Source: Morinoia aosen (Eukaryota; Arthropoda; Malacostraca; Amphipoda; Talitridae). From it: DNA of 64,000 nt. The stretch is taken from contig CM059564.1 of assembly GCA_030386875.1 (NCBI GenBank), positions 48,318,075 to 48,382,074 on the forward strand. The letters run 5' to 3'. The position numbers were made by a program, and so were the translations under genes. Shown here in pieces: positions 1-13,234 of the stretch. Every line of letters begins with the position of its first letter. Position 1 is the first letter of the stretch. The notes beneath the pieces were generated by a model. It did no database searches, was not told the origin of the DNA, and was given only the letters and a program-made list of their open reading frames with translations.

Positions 1-2580
1 GCAAAGATTTGGTAAACACCCCAAAATAGGGCGCGACTATTTGTAACCGGCTGAGACTACTCGGCTTTGAGTTGTGACTCGAACGATTCAATAAATATTC
101 TCAAGACGAATGGGTTAAATTTTGTTTTGAGTTGTATTCATTCACGCAATCGAGAGTGAGGAACTCCACATTTTTTTGCAGTCATGAGTAGTTTTATTGA
201 GGTTTGTACGTAAATTGTTTAATTCTTTTCTTTAATCGAACTAACTTAAGATTACCGTTGTCGCAGCAAGTCGTTGCAATTTATAGAATCAGTCGCTCAA
301 GATAAATAATTACCGACACGATAACGCAATGAGGATAAATTCTACGGATCCATGTACTATAGCTATTTGAGACCTGTAGAGCGCCCACGTGAGTTAAATG
401 AATTACACTGATATATTTAAGAATTGAATTCATTTCACCGAGTGGAATATTTTTTTTACAGATGGTTTTACTAGAACCATTCTTATCGCTAGTGGACTTC
501 TGCTAACGACCGTTACAGCGATAAAACGCATTTCCGACGCGATAGACCAGGAGTGAACTCTGCAACCTCGTCTGGCCGCCATATTTCGGAGCTGCAAGCA
601 TGGTTAAAGTTATTTCTGGTTACTTTATTGTAAATTTTGAGGATTTGAAACTGTTTCCAGTCCAATGATCAGTAAAATGAGCGTGAGAAGAACAGTTTTT
701 TGTTTAAGTCAAAGGAAAGTTGAAATACTTGAGGCTGATAGTTTCTGCGAGCATCAAGATCATAGTACTGAGTTTCAAAACAATTTTTTTCCAAATGGCT
801 AGAAACAACTTCTCACATTATAAATCCGTTGGTTTCAGTTACGCGAGATGAACTTTGGATTGCATTTTTTAGTTAGTTTGGTTGAACTGAAAATGTCGAT
901 TCTACCAGAAGGTGACCTTTTTTACGACGCCCTTATAATTCATTTGCTGTAGTTCAGTCTTAGATGGAAACTTTCCTGAACTTTTTATCGAGTGTCACTC
1001 TTTCTTAGGCAACGTGAACGACAGCTTCCTTATGCTTCATACAAATTCCCACCAGCAATCCGTCAAAATTATAAAGAGCATCGAAATCTCTTATAAAATC
1101 AAATTAGAGATGTTTTCCTACACTAGGAGTAAATTGTACAATTTTTATCCCGCGGAAAGCGTGACCAAAATTTTAAATTTTTAGGATGAAAGTTATTCAC
1201 CGGGCTTGGGTAATTTTTAAAACAGCTTAAAGCAAAATTTAACTTTAAGGGATTCAACACTGGACCCTACTCATTAAACTCGTATCTGTTGCTTCCCTAA
1301 ATAGTACCAAAATCGAACTTCTAAGTTGTAGACATAAGATAATTTGATTGGAGGTCTGGTCATGGACTGCGCACTTTGCTATCTGTACAGGATGGCGGTC
1401 ATACCTACCGGTCACTCACGTCAAGATCTCTAGTCGAGAGTCTCGAAGACACAGAGTTGAAAACTCTAATAATTTAATACAAATACTTTGTCGTAAACAT
1501 TGGCAATGAGAAAGTGCAGAATTTTTACTTTTATTTGATGGCACTCCTAAGCTGAGATTCTTTATCTGTTGCAATTTCCAATTTAGATTCATTGTTGTAT
1601 GAATGTGCTTCTAAAATTTAGCGACGTTTTATAAACTCTCTATGAGACTTTTCCTACAAGTTTCATTCGAGCAAGCCTTCGAAACTCGAAAAAATTACGT
1701 GCAGGATATTTATCATCACCATGCAATGTTTTATGGATGTTTCTGGTGACTCATTGTATAATTCCAAAAAAACTTAATTGGTCAACAATACACTTTAAAA
1801 TTTTAAGTTTCAAATGGGTTTGGAAGTAGCAGAGGTACTTCAGTGTATACCGGTAGAGTACAGTACACTAGCCAAGAAATTCGACCTTTGTCTCTACTAT
1901 TTGAGGAAATTACGCGCTAACTCTGGAACCTAACAGTTCTGCATTCTCTTCTGTAAATTACGAATCCCTCTCCAAATCATTCAATCTTGTAAGAATAATC
2001 AGCTGGGTCCTCTTTTACTCAGACTAAATATGAATAAATATTTTTTACGTCCTCATTCTGGTTTCTCTTAATATTTGTAATACACAAGCAGTGACCGGAA
2101 ACACAATTGGTTGGCCTTTGCCACACCATTGGAACAGCAAAAAAAATTTTGAGCTATTTAACCATTGTGCGAGCGCCGTATAGCACACAGCACATGATTT
2201 GTGAGGTGGTCAGAGCTCATCTTAAAACGAGATAAAAATTACATAAGAAAGCAATAGGTGCAGAAATACAGGACTGCAATGAACCAAAAAAATCCGAACC
2301 GAAAAAAAAACGCTTTTGACTTTTATGAATAAAAAACCTATCTAGCCTTCAGGTCGGTACGTCACATCTTCCCTCTGAGAGCATTAATTATACTAATATT
2401 GGTATTCTCTCAGAGACGCAATTGAATAGTGATAAGTGACAGCAAGCACTTTACGATACGTAATATTGTAGTAAATTAATTTCAAAGAGGAACAGAACTT
2501 TGAAGACAGAATTGTTGGAATAGGAAAGTTCACGCTGTAAATCCACTGTAGTCAAATTCAAATAATTTTACTTGTTCATG
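1..2580. other. AT-rich non-coding sequence
   Basis: No recognisable exon, transposon or tandem repeat. Stop codons are dense in all frames. Confidence 0.6.
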
Positions 2581-2960
2581 AAGCCGTGTGCTTGGATTTG
2601 ATTCGACTATATCAGATGTTAGTTTAAGCCTCCCTCACTGAACGAAAACATTCTTAAGAGAGAAAGAAGGGAAATAAAATTTAGTGAGGACTTAAGGAAT
2701 GCAAAATCTATGCACACGGTGCATAGAAACAGTTAGTTGAGGAGAAGTATATGAAACAAGAGGAAAGTTGAAGAAGAAAGTAGTAGATACCGGAAAATAG
2801 GACAGCAGTAAACAGAAAAAAACATGGGCCGCCACAAAAAAATGTTCTATTTCAACAAAAGGAAGGCCTGCCTTACTTTTAGCTCGGGATTTTCTATGTT
2901 CGCACTGGGAGTATTAGTTCCTGTAGATACAGAAGTTGTATTTCCCTGAGAAGGCCGTGT
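2581..2960 (-). mobile_element. SINE-like repeat, copy 1
   Basis: Member of a four-copy family, all in one orientation. In this strand it runs from TTTAAGCCTCCCT near 2623 to TTTCCCTGAG near 2950. Shared internal blocks include ATAGAAACAGTTAG, AAGTTGAAGAAGAAAGTAG and GACAGCAGT. Flanks AAGCCGTGT (2581) and AAGGCCGTGT (2951) look like a 9-10 bp target-site duplication. The minus-strand assignment is tentative: on that strand the AT-rich end (TAA/AAT-rich) would be the 3' tail. No tRNA-like A/B boxes were recognised. The 62-residue open frame here (3035-2847) is not a gene. Confidence 0.75.
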
Positions 2961-5090
2961 AGTAGCGTCTTCAGGGCCACTATAGGCTTCGGCCAGTTGA
3001 TTCCTTGACAGGCCGTGCTGTACATATGCCATCAATAGAGAGCATAAGCATTTAGTAGAGTTTAACAGTCAAATACGTAATTTATTGAGCATGCTAACCG
3101 GAGTTCCATAACTACGAAAGTTATAACTAAACCTCTCTTACTACTGAGGATGAAGCAAAGCAATACATCGAATTTGTCAGCGAATTGAATTTCCAATTTA
3201 GAGTTTTTGCTCAAATAAAAATGATCTCAGTAGACCAAGAGTACTTTTACATTACTCAGTTGAAATTGGTGGTGATTTTTTTAACGTACTCTGTCAAGTA
3301 GAGTTAAAGGAATACTCCAGAGATGTTGAAATGATGACTCGATTTTCCACGTGCTTATGTCCTTTTTCACCGTTTTGGTTCAAAACAAATTATCCAACGT
3401 GCTTTATTTTTTATGTTAAAGGCTGTTTATGATTCATGCTGAAGCCGAAACGATCACATTTATTAACACTGATCATATATAATATATTTCTGATAATGGC
3501 ATCACTAACTATTTATCTGTATTCTAACTAAGTTTTTTTTTGCAAACAATTAGCAAAAAACTGCCCCCCTCGGGAACTACCTCAACTTCGTCGCATTTCA
3601 AGTTTTTTCTTCAATGTTTCAAGATCAGTTTAAAATATTGTAAGCCAGCATGGCATTTTAGAAGGAGAGTTGAGTAATAAATCGTGCCTATTCATGAGGT
3701 CACCACTTCCTGTTTTCATTCTTTGTGTCTCCTTTGAGCGGTTGAGCAACTCTCCCTTTCTAAGCTGATCATATACAAGCGTTTCTTTGACACGCCATCT
3801 ACTTAGGGATCGAGACCGCACAGGTCGAACGCCCCAATGATTTGAGACGGATTTCATGAGGAGCAAAACTCTAAATTGAATTGAAACTTGAAACTAAATT
3901 CTTATAAGAATAATGGAACATTTAAACTCCATAGCAAAGCTAAATATAAAGCTTACCTTCATGGAATGCATTATCTTTATAAGCATGACTGAAGAAAATC
4001 GGGCAGGGTCCGTTGCGGTTCGGTGGAGTTCATTCAAGAGTGAGAATGTGACCCGAATAACATGGTGACCTGGCAGTAAAGTGAATGATTTACGTTGGGT
4101 GGGTATGATGTATGACAATACTTTAGCGACATAATGGGAGCCGAACAGAAGACTGACACTCGGGGGAAAAAATAAGTCAAGAAAGTTTCCCTCGAGAAAA
4201 ATTTGTGAAACATTGACAACGAATAACAATGGCATATTTGTCGATCAAAGCAAATCAGATTTCCCTTTTTTACGCATTCCCCGTTAGCAGCAACCTTCAG
4301 TGTGAGGACTTCTATTAAAGGAAAAGTAGCAAAACAGAAATAGAATTTTATCTCTTGACAATTGTTTAAATTAAATTGCACCTGCAGTAACTGAATAGAA
4401 TTACTAACTTTCAACAGAATTACGAGCGTACTACCGTTTCATCGGAGATCTATTTAGAAGATTTAAATTTTTAACTCGTCCTGATATTCAACACTCAGGA
4501 CGAACTGAGCAACTGAACCAAGAAGATCATTATTCAAATAATGGTAAACAGTGTCAGCGATCTCAAATGAGTTAGGCGTGCATAATTTAACGATCCTGGA
4601 TTTTAATTAGCATTATTCATTAGTTTATTCCTGAACGTAAATGAAGTCAGCTCGTATTCACAAGCCCTGTTAAATTTATGATAAGTTTGTGGAGCTAAGC
4701 TTGCAAGTTATGAAGTCCAGCTCTGAGGAACGGAAACGGTTTTCTGCGCAACCAAGACCGACTCGATCAACAACTGATACTAATTCTATTAGTTCCTAGA
4801 ACAGTACAACCTCGTCAGAAACCTCGTGAGTGCTCAAGTAATATTTTTTAAACTGTTATCTTGCAGATATACCGAAAAAAATATTGGGAGATCCATGAAA
4901 CATTGACGATGTAGTATAATGACGTTACCACTTACTTTGATCAAGAGAAAACTGAGTTTCAAAACATGTATGTATGTGCACGAGATAGTTTGTTATTGGC
5001 TTGGACATTTTACGGAGCTTTCCTCGAGCAAAACTTCATGCAAATGATGGTTTCGGTATTTCTTTCAAGAATCACAGTCATATAATTGGT
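2961..5090. other. AT-rich non-coding sequence
   Basis: Only chance-length open frames (up to about 126 codons on the minus strand near 4.0-4.4 kb), low-complexity and without a recognised family. Confidence 0.55.
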
Positions 5091-5465
5091 TGATTATAAA
5101 TTCGTTTTAGCCTCTCTTTACCACAACAAAGATGTTCAAAGAGAAGAAGGATGAAAGCACCATTTAGTATGGAGTAAAGGAAACGAGAAATATATGCACA
5201 AAGGGTGTTCTCGCAAGGGATCCCGTGCGCATAGAAACAGTATGATAAGAAGGAATGGTATGAAACAAGATAAAAATTGAAGAAGAAAATCAGAGTTACT
5301 GAAAAACAAGACAGGAGTAAACTGAAAAAAGATGGTCCTTAACAAAACAAAAAATATTTTATTTCAAAAAAAACAACGCCTACCTAACACTAAGCTCAAG
5401 ACCTCGCATTTTTTGCTGGGAGTGCTAATTCCCAAAGATACAACAGCTGTATCCCCCTGAGGGGA
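5091..5465 (-). mobile_element. SINE-like repeat, copy 2
   Basis: Same family as copy 1 (GTTTTAGCCTCTCTTTACCACAAC start, ATCCCCCTGAGGGG end). Unlike copies 1 and 3 it carries an extra ~25 bp segment (GTGTTCTCGCAAGGGATCCC, near 5207-5226), shared with copy 4, so two subfamilies exist. No clear target-site duplication was seen. Confidence 0.75.
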
Positions 5466-5678
5466 GCCCTATCATTTATTTCCTTTACTGGGCCATTTCG
5501 GCTACAGATAATTAGTGTTGCAATTTTAAATGACAAAGTTTCGATTTCTTCTCCGCCTTCTTTTACGGAAATCAAAGCTGAGTTCTTCCCTTGATAAAAT
5601 ACGCTTAATTCAAGAAAAATACCTCAGATTTGTACGAGTGAACACTGAGTTCGTGAAAAATTCCTATGATACCAATCA

Positions 5679-5892
5679 CGCTTTAGGGGTCAGTCATTTC
5701 TTTCATTGCTCACACTCGCGCTTTAGGGATCTGTCATTTCTTTTATTGCTCCCACTCGCGCTTTAGGGATCAGTCATTTCTTTTATTGCTCCCACTCGCG
5801 CTTTAGAGATCAGTCATTTATTTCATTGCTCCCACTCACGCTTTAGGGATCAGTCATTTCTTTCATTGCTCCCACTCACACTTTAGGGATCG
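5679..5892. repeat. 40-bp tandem array, five full copies
   Basis: CTTTAGGG(A/G)T starts at 5681, 5721, 5761, 5801, 5841 and 5881, exactly 40 bp apart with no length change. The unit is CTTTAGGGATCAGTCATTTC followed by TTTCATTGCTCCCACTCACG. The last copy breaks off into GGCCGGCC. Confidence 0.92.
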
Positions 5893-6624
5893 GCCGGCCG
5901 AGGGAAGGCAACAGAACGACCTTGCCCGACGCCGCTTGCGTCTCGGTTTGCTGCTGGCAAACACATTGCGCAAGACGATGAATATCCGAGTGCTGAATTC
6001 TTAGGTGTTGCGTCACTTATTAAAGGAATTTCAACTGAAACCAAGCCACTGGTGTACAGGTTAAGGGTAATTTTGTGCTTCAACCTGAAACAGTAACCGT
6101 GATTTATGAGTTAATTGTTGACTCCTGTATTGAGTTCACAGACCGACATGGTAGAGTTTCGTGCCCGTTATCACTACCCTGTATTCAAATTCTGAAATGA
6201 ATTTAAATGTGCTCAACTATTGATTACGATACAGTGCCTCGTTGAGAGAGATATTCGAACGCACAAATTATGAATCTGAGAAACGGCAGCGACAAACATT
6301 TGATTTTGGTAAATTATTTTCGAAGTATAGATTTATATAGATTTGACATTGTTGTTGCGCACTTCTGGGCGCTGACATCATGCGTTATGTGCCATCCAGC
6401 AGTTCATAAAGGAAAACTTGTGAGACAGCTAGAAATTTTCTTCGGCTAGGGCAATATTGCCGTAGGGGATGAAGCCATCACACGAATATTTCTTAAACGT
6501 TCGTAAAATTTAAGGAACAACTGCGCAAGAGAATCAGTACTTCTTCGACGGAAAAATAAATTATTTATTTAAAAAAAGAATCATTTTGTTGAAAATATTG
6601 TTAAAGGAGGGTTTGGTACAAACC

Positions 6625-7235
6625 TTAACACGTTGACAGCGATGGGTTAAACTGAAGTTCATATTCAACTCAAATTTAAAGTCAATTGTAGTAAAGAAAT
6701 TTTGAAAAATTAATCGTGACTTGATCGTGCCTTCAGATTAGATTAAATTATTAGTTAGTTTAAGCCTCCCTATCCTCAACAAATGAGATCCAAAGAGAGG
6801 AAGGAAGAAGGCACCATTTAGTATGGAGTTAAGGGAACGTGGAATCTATGCAGAAAGGGCATAGAAACAGTTAGATGAGAAAGAAGTTCATGAAACAAGA
6901 TCAAAGTTGAAGAAGAAAGTAGCAGGTGCTGAAAAAACAGGACAGCAGTGAACCGAAAAAAGGTGGGCCTTAACAAAACAAAAACTTATTATATTTTAAC
7001 CAAAAGAAGGCCTACCTATAACCTTTAGCTCGGGCCCTCACACTGTCCTCCTGGGAGCGCTAATTCCCATAGATACAATAGTTGTATCCCCCTGAGGGGT
7101 ATCGTGCCTTCATTCAGCTTTGATTAGGTATTCACAAAAATCGAGTTTGTGACTACTGGTCGGTCAGCAGCATTATGAAAATCCCCTCCGTGTTCACCAT
7201 CGACCTACATTGAGATCAGCGGGCTCAAGGGTTAG
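6625..7235 (+). mobile_element. piggyBac-like MITE interrupted by SINE-like copy 3
   Basis: The left part (6625-6735) begins TTAACACGTTGACAGCG and contains GAAGTTCATATTCAACTC and TTTAAAGTCAATTGTAGT. The right part (7101-7235) contains GAGTTTGTGACTAC, CGGTCAGCAGCATTATGAAA and CCTCCGTGT, and ends near CTCAAGGGTTAG. Together they match the uninterrupted element at 31651-31882. The intervening 6736-7100 is the SINE-like insertion. Confidence 0.8.
6736..7100 (-). mobile_element. SINE-like repeat, copy 3, nested in a MITE
   Basis: The insertion is bounded by a perfect 12-bp duplication, ATCGTGCCTTCA, at 6724-6735 and 7101-7112. That sequence occurs once in the uninterrupted MITE relatives, so it is a genuine target-site duplication and defines the ends of the repeat. 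A duplication of this length fits retroposition better than cut-and-paste transposition. Confidence 0.85.
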
Positions 7236-7776
7236 AAAAAGCGAGCTTGAAACTGTTGTGTGGATAAACGTGACTTGCTATAAAATGTTGCTTGCGTCTC
7301 AACATTCAGAAGCACACACGTAGGTTAGAAGAAACTCTGGGATAATTCAAGAATAGTCTCCTCCGTAGAAGTATTCAAAAGCAACCGATTAATGAAAATA
7401 ATTAGTCGTCAGAATCAACACTTGACTGTCATGGATCGGAAAGGAGATTGTATTTATAGGGAAAAAATATTGAAAGTTGTACGTATTTCGGATGTACTAA
7501 ATTTTACACCGGACGCCAATCAAATTAGGAGTCTCGAGAGGTAATTTAGAATATTGAAATGTATCTTGAGCATTTCATTGTTTAATGAAAATCACCCAAG
7601 GCATAGAAAGCCCTGTGTTAGTTGTCGTGACACTAAAAGAGAAATATGTTGGTAGAAGTGGTTGCCAGAGGTGATGAAAAACGACTGTTTTCTTCCATGG
7701 TAATTATTCAGTTAACTTTGAACAATTTTTCCGGGATTCATATTTTGCCCTCCAAAACGGGCTAATCAGTTTACTA

Positions 7777-8155
7777 TTAGATAAAATAAGTTAGCTTAAG
7801 TATCCCTGACCACAACTAAAGTGTCCCAAAAAGAAAGAAAATAGGAAAGCGCCACTTAATATGGACATTTGGAAACGGGGAATTCATGCATAAGGGGTGT
7901 TCTCGCACAAAACCTCTTGCACAGAGAAATAGTGAGTTATGAAAGAAGTTTGTGAAACAAAATAAAATATTGAGGAAGAGAGGCACAGGTGCAGAAAAAG
8001 GACAACCGTGAACCGAAAAAAGATAGTCTGTTCCAATACAAAATCCTATTTTTCTTTCAACAAAAAAAGACATACGCAACCTTCAGTGTGGGACCTCTCA
8101 TTTTCCCCTTGAGGAGCTAATTCTCATTCATATAATAACTGTATTCCCAGAGGGG
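7777..8155 (-). mobile_element. SINE-like repeat, copy 4
   Basis: Same family (GTTAGCTTAAG start, TTCCCAGAGGGG end), with the extra GTGTTCTCGC segment of copy 2. Flanked by CAGTTTACTA (7767-7776) and CAGTATACTA (8156-8165), a 10-bp duplication with one mismatch. The 87-residue minus-strand open frame inside it resembles that of copy 2 only because both are repeats. Confidence 0.75.
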
Positions 8156-8165
8156 CAGTATACTA

Positions 8166-11100
8166 TAACGAACGTAACATACAAGTGAAAACGAACGTAA
8201 AATTCGATTGCAGTCACAAATTAGGCAAAAATGGAAGTGCTGAATCCTGAGAAAGTTCTAATCTGAAGGAACCCCAAGTGGACTTCTGTTAGTTTCTTGA
8301 AAAATCAAGTGCGAAGAGATTCCCGTGAATTAGTGCCTTTGGCTCGTAATTTGCTGTTTCTTTTCCAGTCAATTTACTGACTTGTAGTGAACTAACCAAA
8401 ATCTGTTGGGGGTCAACTGAGCCAAATGCATTCTTCCATGAACACGAATATTATCATTGCTCAGAGGTCAATCGTTCTTAACAGAATAGTGCCTCAGCAA
8501 GACCCGCAATGTGCGTATAACGAGAGATTTTTTATTGTATGAAATTTCTTATGTGAAAAGCTAAGTCCAGGATCCCGACGCAAAACACTGGTAGATAACT
8601 CAAACTCAAATGTCCAAAAACAAATAAATCTGTGAAAATATCTCACCGGGACTTAAAGTTTTCCCAGTTAATTTTCATGGCGTCTTAGCTAGGGGACAAC
8701 CTACGCATAAGCATAACGGATGGGATACCAAGCGAATAGCAGCATTGCTTCAGAATATTTAATTCTTTTCGCGAACCGACAGTGTTCAAATTTCCACCAT
8801 GAACCTTTGTCGTACGTATATTTGTTAATGTAGCGCCTTGCCAAATATTATTTATTAGAATCGTTCATAATTTTATCGCCTGCTTTTAAATAAAATTTCA
8901 GGCAAAACAAATCTCGACATTCACTACAAAGGGAACTTTTTTCTGCCAGTTCAAAAGACGGTGTTCTTCGTATTTACCGCATGATATCGAAATCATTCGG
9001 GCATGCAGCAGACACAAGACAAGAGTGTGTAGGACAAAGCAGTCCTCACGTGTACCAGGATTGCTTCACCCAGCGTGCCACCGTGCCCACAGCTCGCATG
9101 CATGCAGCCAGGCACGGGTCACGATACAAGAAACCACGTAGAGTCATTTCTATGGGGGAAAATACACCTCCTCTTGTTCGGCTACCCAATAGAAAGCTTC
9201 ATTTCAAACAGACTTTATGACGTCACCATTGCGACATGTCGTTAGGCCAATTGTGATACCCGATTAGAGGCTAGCAGTGTAGCCAGATGCAATTTGAGCG
9301 CTGCTATTGGTTCGTTGCCATGACGTAAGCATTGCTACACGGTCAAAGAAAAAAGACTGGTTTGACCCTACCATGTTTCTTCTACCGTGGCACGGGTTTT
9401 GAGATCGCGTTATCGCGTGCGCCTTTCTCTTGCATCGAATGCGATAACGCCTTCCCGTGCCCTCCGCCACTTTCAGACCTGCTTGCACCGAGGGCCAAGC
9501 CGAAACTTGAATGCTAAAGCGCAACTATAGTGTAATATTTGAATGAAGGGGCTGTTTTTTTTCACGTCGCTTTTACTAAAACATGTCGGATAATGTATTC
9601 ATAAATGAGAAATTCGCATGCGTGAACAGGTGCTCAGTTTTATTGACGTGGTTGAAAAATTGGTTTTTAAAATTCACGTCTTTCAGAGATCCATCCGAGC
9701 TAAGATTGGCGGCTAAAAGTGTATCAAAATAGTTTTTGGTGTTCCTATTTTTGAACACGTTCACTGGGTAACGAATCCGATGAATTTTTGGAATTGAAAC
9801 TATTGCATTGTGGTTGAGACCTGCAATAAAAGTAACCATACTTTTTTGGCACGACGAGCAACTTTTGTCGTGTGGCAGGAGAGGAGAAGGGTCTAGTAGC
9901 AAAAAATAAAAACGTCTACTCACTTTTAAGAAACTTTCACAGAAATTTTTTCTGCTTCGTATTTTTGACAAAAAAGCACGGTACGATTCTGGAAAAAATA
10001 TTTTGATTTTTCAGGGCATGCTACATGTTATTAAAATTTTATTTTCGTTAGGCTTAAAAATAATCAATCAATAAGCAACTAAAAATTAAGCATCTCAAAT
10101 ATTATTGTGGTACTTATTCTTCTGTTGATATGAAACGGGTATCTTTTCGTTATGTTTAAATTGTGGGATCAGTTAAGTTTAGGTGATTCCGATAATTCTT
10201 CTTCTAAATTTGTTAATTTTTTCTGTTGCAGGGTAGTTTATTTTCGATGAAGTTAAATGCGATATATACATCATATAAGTACTTTTGCTCCTCATTCTGT
10301 TCTTGAAACTTCTATCAGCCATTACTACCACTTTCTTTAATAAATACTACTGTAACTTCTTGTACATTTATTAAATTATATTTTATTTGAAAAAAATATT
10401 TCTGACTTTTAGTTGTATAATTTTATTCATGTTTTATGCTTTCGCTTATAGCTATATCATGAACAATGAACGTGTGTTATATGTATTCTCAAATGTAATA
10501 AAATATTTCATCATCTACTTTTTTCCAACTGTATTTTTAAAGCTACGGAAGAACTTACGAGGTAGCCTCTCTTCTGGTCGTATTAATTAAGCCGGGGTGC
10601 CACTTTATTAGTAAAACTTCAAGGGTGCTTCATTTTCATGTGATTCAAGAAATTTAAATCCTCAGTTATAACACGTGACCACGTATTGGATCAATGAGTA
10701 CCACTCATTCGCGCACCGGTATGAACGAACTACATTTCAAATATTTCACTATTTTTTGATAATAGATTTTAGCGTACGAGGTGAACTGTCACGTTATTAT
10801 ACTTTTCATACTTGTTAGAAAAGGTAAAAGTGTATTCGAGCACTAGAGTCAGGTTTCAACTGTTCTACTTACCACCTAACAACCAACCGTAGCAACCGCG
10901 CGAACGTAGTCAACGTGGTGAGAATTCCTACAGAACTGAACAGAAATTTATAAATAGGAAAATATATTTGGGCAGCATCAAGAATTGGCACGCGATGATG
11001 TTTTCCGACGCATTTTCAAGCGAAGAAAGAGAAATTAAAAATAAAAATTTAAATAAAATGATGACCTTGAAGGCTGCTTGCCAAACTGCCTACAACACAC

Positions 11101-13200
11101 ATTGGCATGGAACTTCAGTGGTACCCGAGAGTGGCTAGTTTCCTTTGATACACAGGTTTAGTCTCCTCAAACACACCCATTTTCCACAAGACTTCGATGC
11201 TATGTACGCATATTAGGACAAGCTATAATGTTGCGATTCAGTTTTCTACAGTAGATAAAATTGCAGAAAAATTCTTTGGTGCTGCGCACGGAGAAAGCAC
11301 TGAATTCTGATGAGGTTTTTATTCATATACAGTCTTCTGAGGCTTGACTAGAAATATATGAAACGAAATGAAATGCAACTGCACGCTCGGAGTAGCTAAG
11401 CCTGGTGGCACAATTTAGGTAATAATTACTTTTAAGTACCAATTTTCCGCACAGTGTAGTCTGGCAAGCCTTTGTTCAAGTGCTCTCTTAGAATCAAAGA
11501 ACTTTTGTTTCTATTTGTTATGAACGCTGTGATAGCGAGCATCTTCATTGGTTTGCGTTTAAATATTAACTGCATATTTCATTGAAATGTAAAAATTAAC
11601 CAAACCGTGCTTGGTGATTTCCACCCCTCAATCGTTTTCGCCTGTTCCTGGCTCATTTTACTCCCAAAATTTTTAAAATTCATAGAGTTCCTCACTGAAT
11701 ATTTCCATCAAAATGTGTGAAAAACATACAACACAAATACAAGCAATTCTGTGATGAAACAGAAAGTTCATGAAATACAAATTGTTTATAATCCAGATAT
11801 CATACAGATAAGAGAAATTTTTCCTCTAACAGATTACGGAAAATCAAATCAGTGGCAATAAATTTAAGTTATGAAATTGAGAAGAAAGGGGATTTTGACT
11901 TACCTCGATAGGCTTCTACTCATAAAACGTTGGTGGCAGCTCGGACGCTTGCCAACAATCCGTCGTTAAAATATTCATTGCATAGCTGAAATGAAGGCAA
12001 ATCCGGATGACGGATTTTTGCATTGATTGTTTCCAAGTTTGTGCACGATTGAACCATTGACGACACACTTGTCTTGTTAATTTTGTAAACTATTTCCCGT
12101 ACAAGGCTCAGGTTTACCAGGCATGAAGAAGAACGTAAGTTCCAATCAAAAATGATCACAGCAGTTCAACCCTGTCCGTAAAACTTGAGGCGATAAGCCG
12201 CCTTTTCGTTTAATTGCTAATCAACTCTTTGGCATGAACCACTGTCTGTGTCCGAAATTTTGGGTAGCTAAAAGCTGGTTTAGCTTTTATTTTTAAGCTC
12301 TGTAAACAAAAACAGAACCAGGCACAGAAGTGTGCCTCAAAGGCACCTGAAGGTAAAGTCCTTCCTATTATCTTTTATTGTAGTAGGAACTTATTTCGAT
12401 GACAGAGCGCATGCGAGAAGGCTGGAATACTTCTCCATCATTCTAAAGCTTCTATGTGATAAATTATGCCCGAATATACGATATAAATTTTCTACTTTTC
12501 TTACGTCGCAATTTTTGACAAAAAATGATGCGGTTTGCTCATCATTAACATAACTTTAGTTTTCTACTGCGAGCCATTTTACCAAAAAATCTCAATTTTC
12601 CAAGTAAAAACTTGCTCTCTTTTGCAAGAATTTTCATTCTGTTTCTCTGAGATCACGGAGTATCTAGTCTCAGTTACGGGAAATGAATGCTTATAGTCAA
12701 AATGTGCTTGACCAATTATTCGTATAATGCACTCGAAAGAAAACAAAATAAGTTCGTTCAATGCATTTATTAAGTATTAAACGCTTCAAAATACATTCGG
12801 AACGAGTTATTAGTTTGAGCCTGCTGAAGATATTATTTCAATATATGACAAGTATAAAGATGAAGGAAACAAAATCATAAGAGGAAGAATACAGGATGGA
12901 ACATAAAGATCTACATGTATTTCCTATTTATAAATCTCAAGCAATTCATCAGGAAGTGAAAACGGGAGACAAAGTCGAGTGGAAAATATGAAGTGGCGGT
13001 TGTCGTTCGAATCGATTGCGAACACTATTCGGTACGTAAACATAAATACACAATTCGGCGTCATGTCGAATGCAGTATGTGGGAAACAATATGGCGCTAC
13101 AAACAAAAAATCCTTACGTAATAAAAATCACAGAAAATGTTTTTTGGAGCCTTGTCGGTTATCAGTGAAAAAAAAGAGCCAGATATCATTTTATACGGTC
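8166..13200. other. Non-coding sequence downstream of the minus-strand cuticle gene
   Basis: Apart from the GC-richer 8,980-9,530 patch, it is AT-rich. The longest minus-strand open frame here (131 codons, 9971-9576) matches no family I know and is about the length expected by chance at this base composition. Confidence 0.5.
9186..9328. promoter_or_regulatory. Cluster of CRE and CCAAT motifs, no gene assigned
   Basis: CCAAT at 9186-9190 and 9247-9251, inverted CCAAT (ATTGG) at 9306-9310, consensus CRE TGACGTCA at 9218-9225, and variant TGACGTAA at 9321-9328, all within 143 bp. The surrounding 8,980-9,530 is richer in G+C than its neighbourhood. It could be a promoter or enhancer, or part of an old repeat; no coding exon was recognised nearby. 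Confidence 0.3.
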
Positions 13201-13234
13201 AGCTCATTCATTTCACCAGTAACTACATTTTCAT

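Noticed and set aside
7816-8079. Similar minus-strand peptides in two places (FLCARxxxREHPLC, 5.2 and 7.9 kb)
   Set aside because: The similarity is explained by the shared SINE-like repeat; other copies do not keep the frame.
9576-9971. 131-codon minus-strand open frame
   Set aside because: No recognised family. At this base composition roughly one such frame is expected by chance in six frames of 64 kb. No splice or promoter support.
10387-10590. Hydrophobic open frame resembling a small membrane protein
   Set aside because: It starts with TTG, its hydrophobicity follows from very AT-rich sequence, and nothing around it supports a gene.
12960-13000. GTTCGAATC resembling a tRNA/SINE B box
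   Set aside because: No matching A box at the right spacing and no cloverleaf or acceptor stem.
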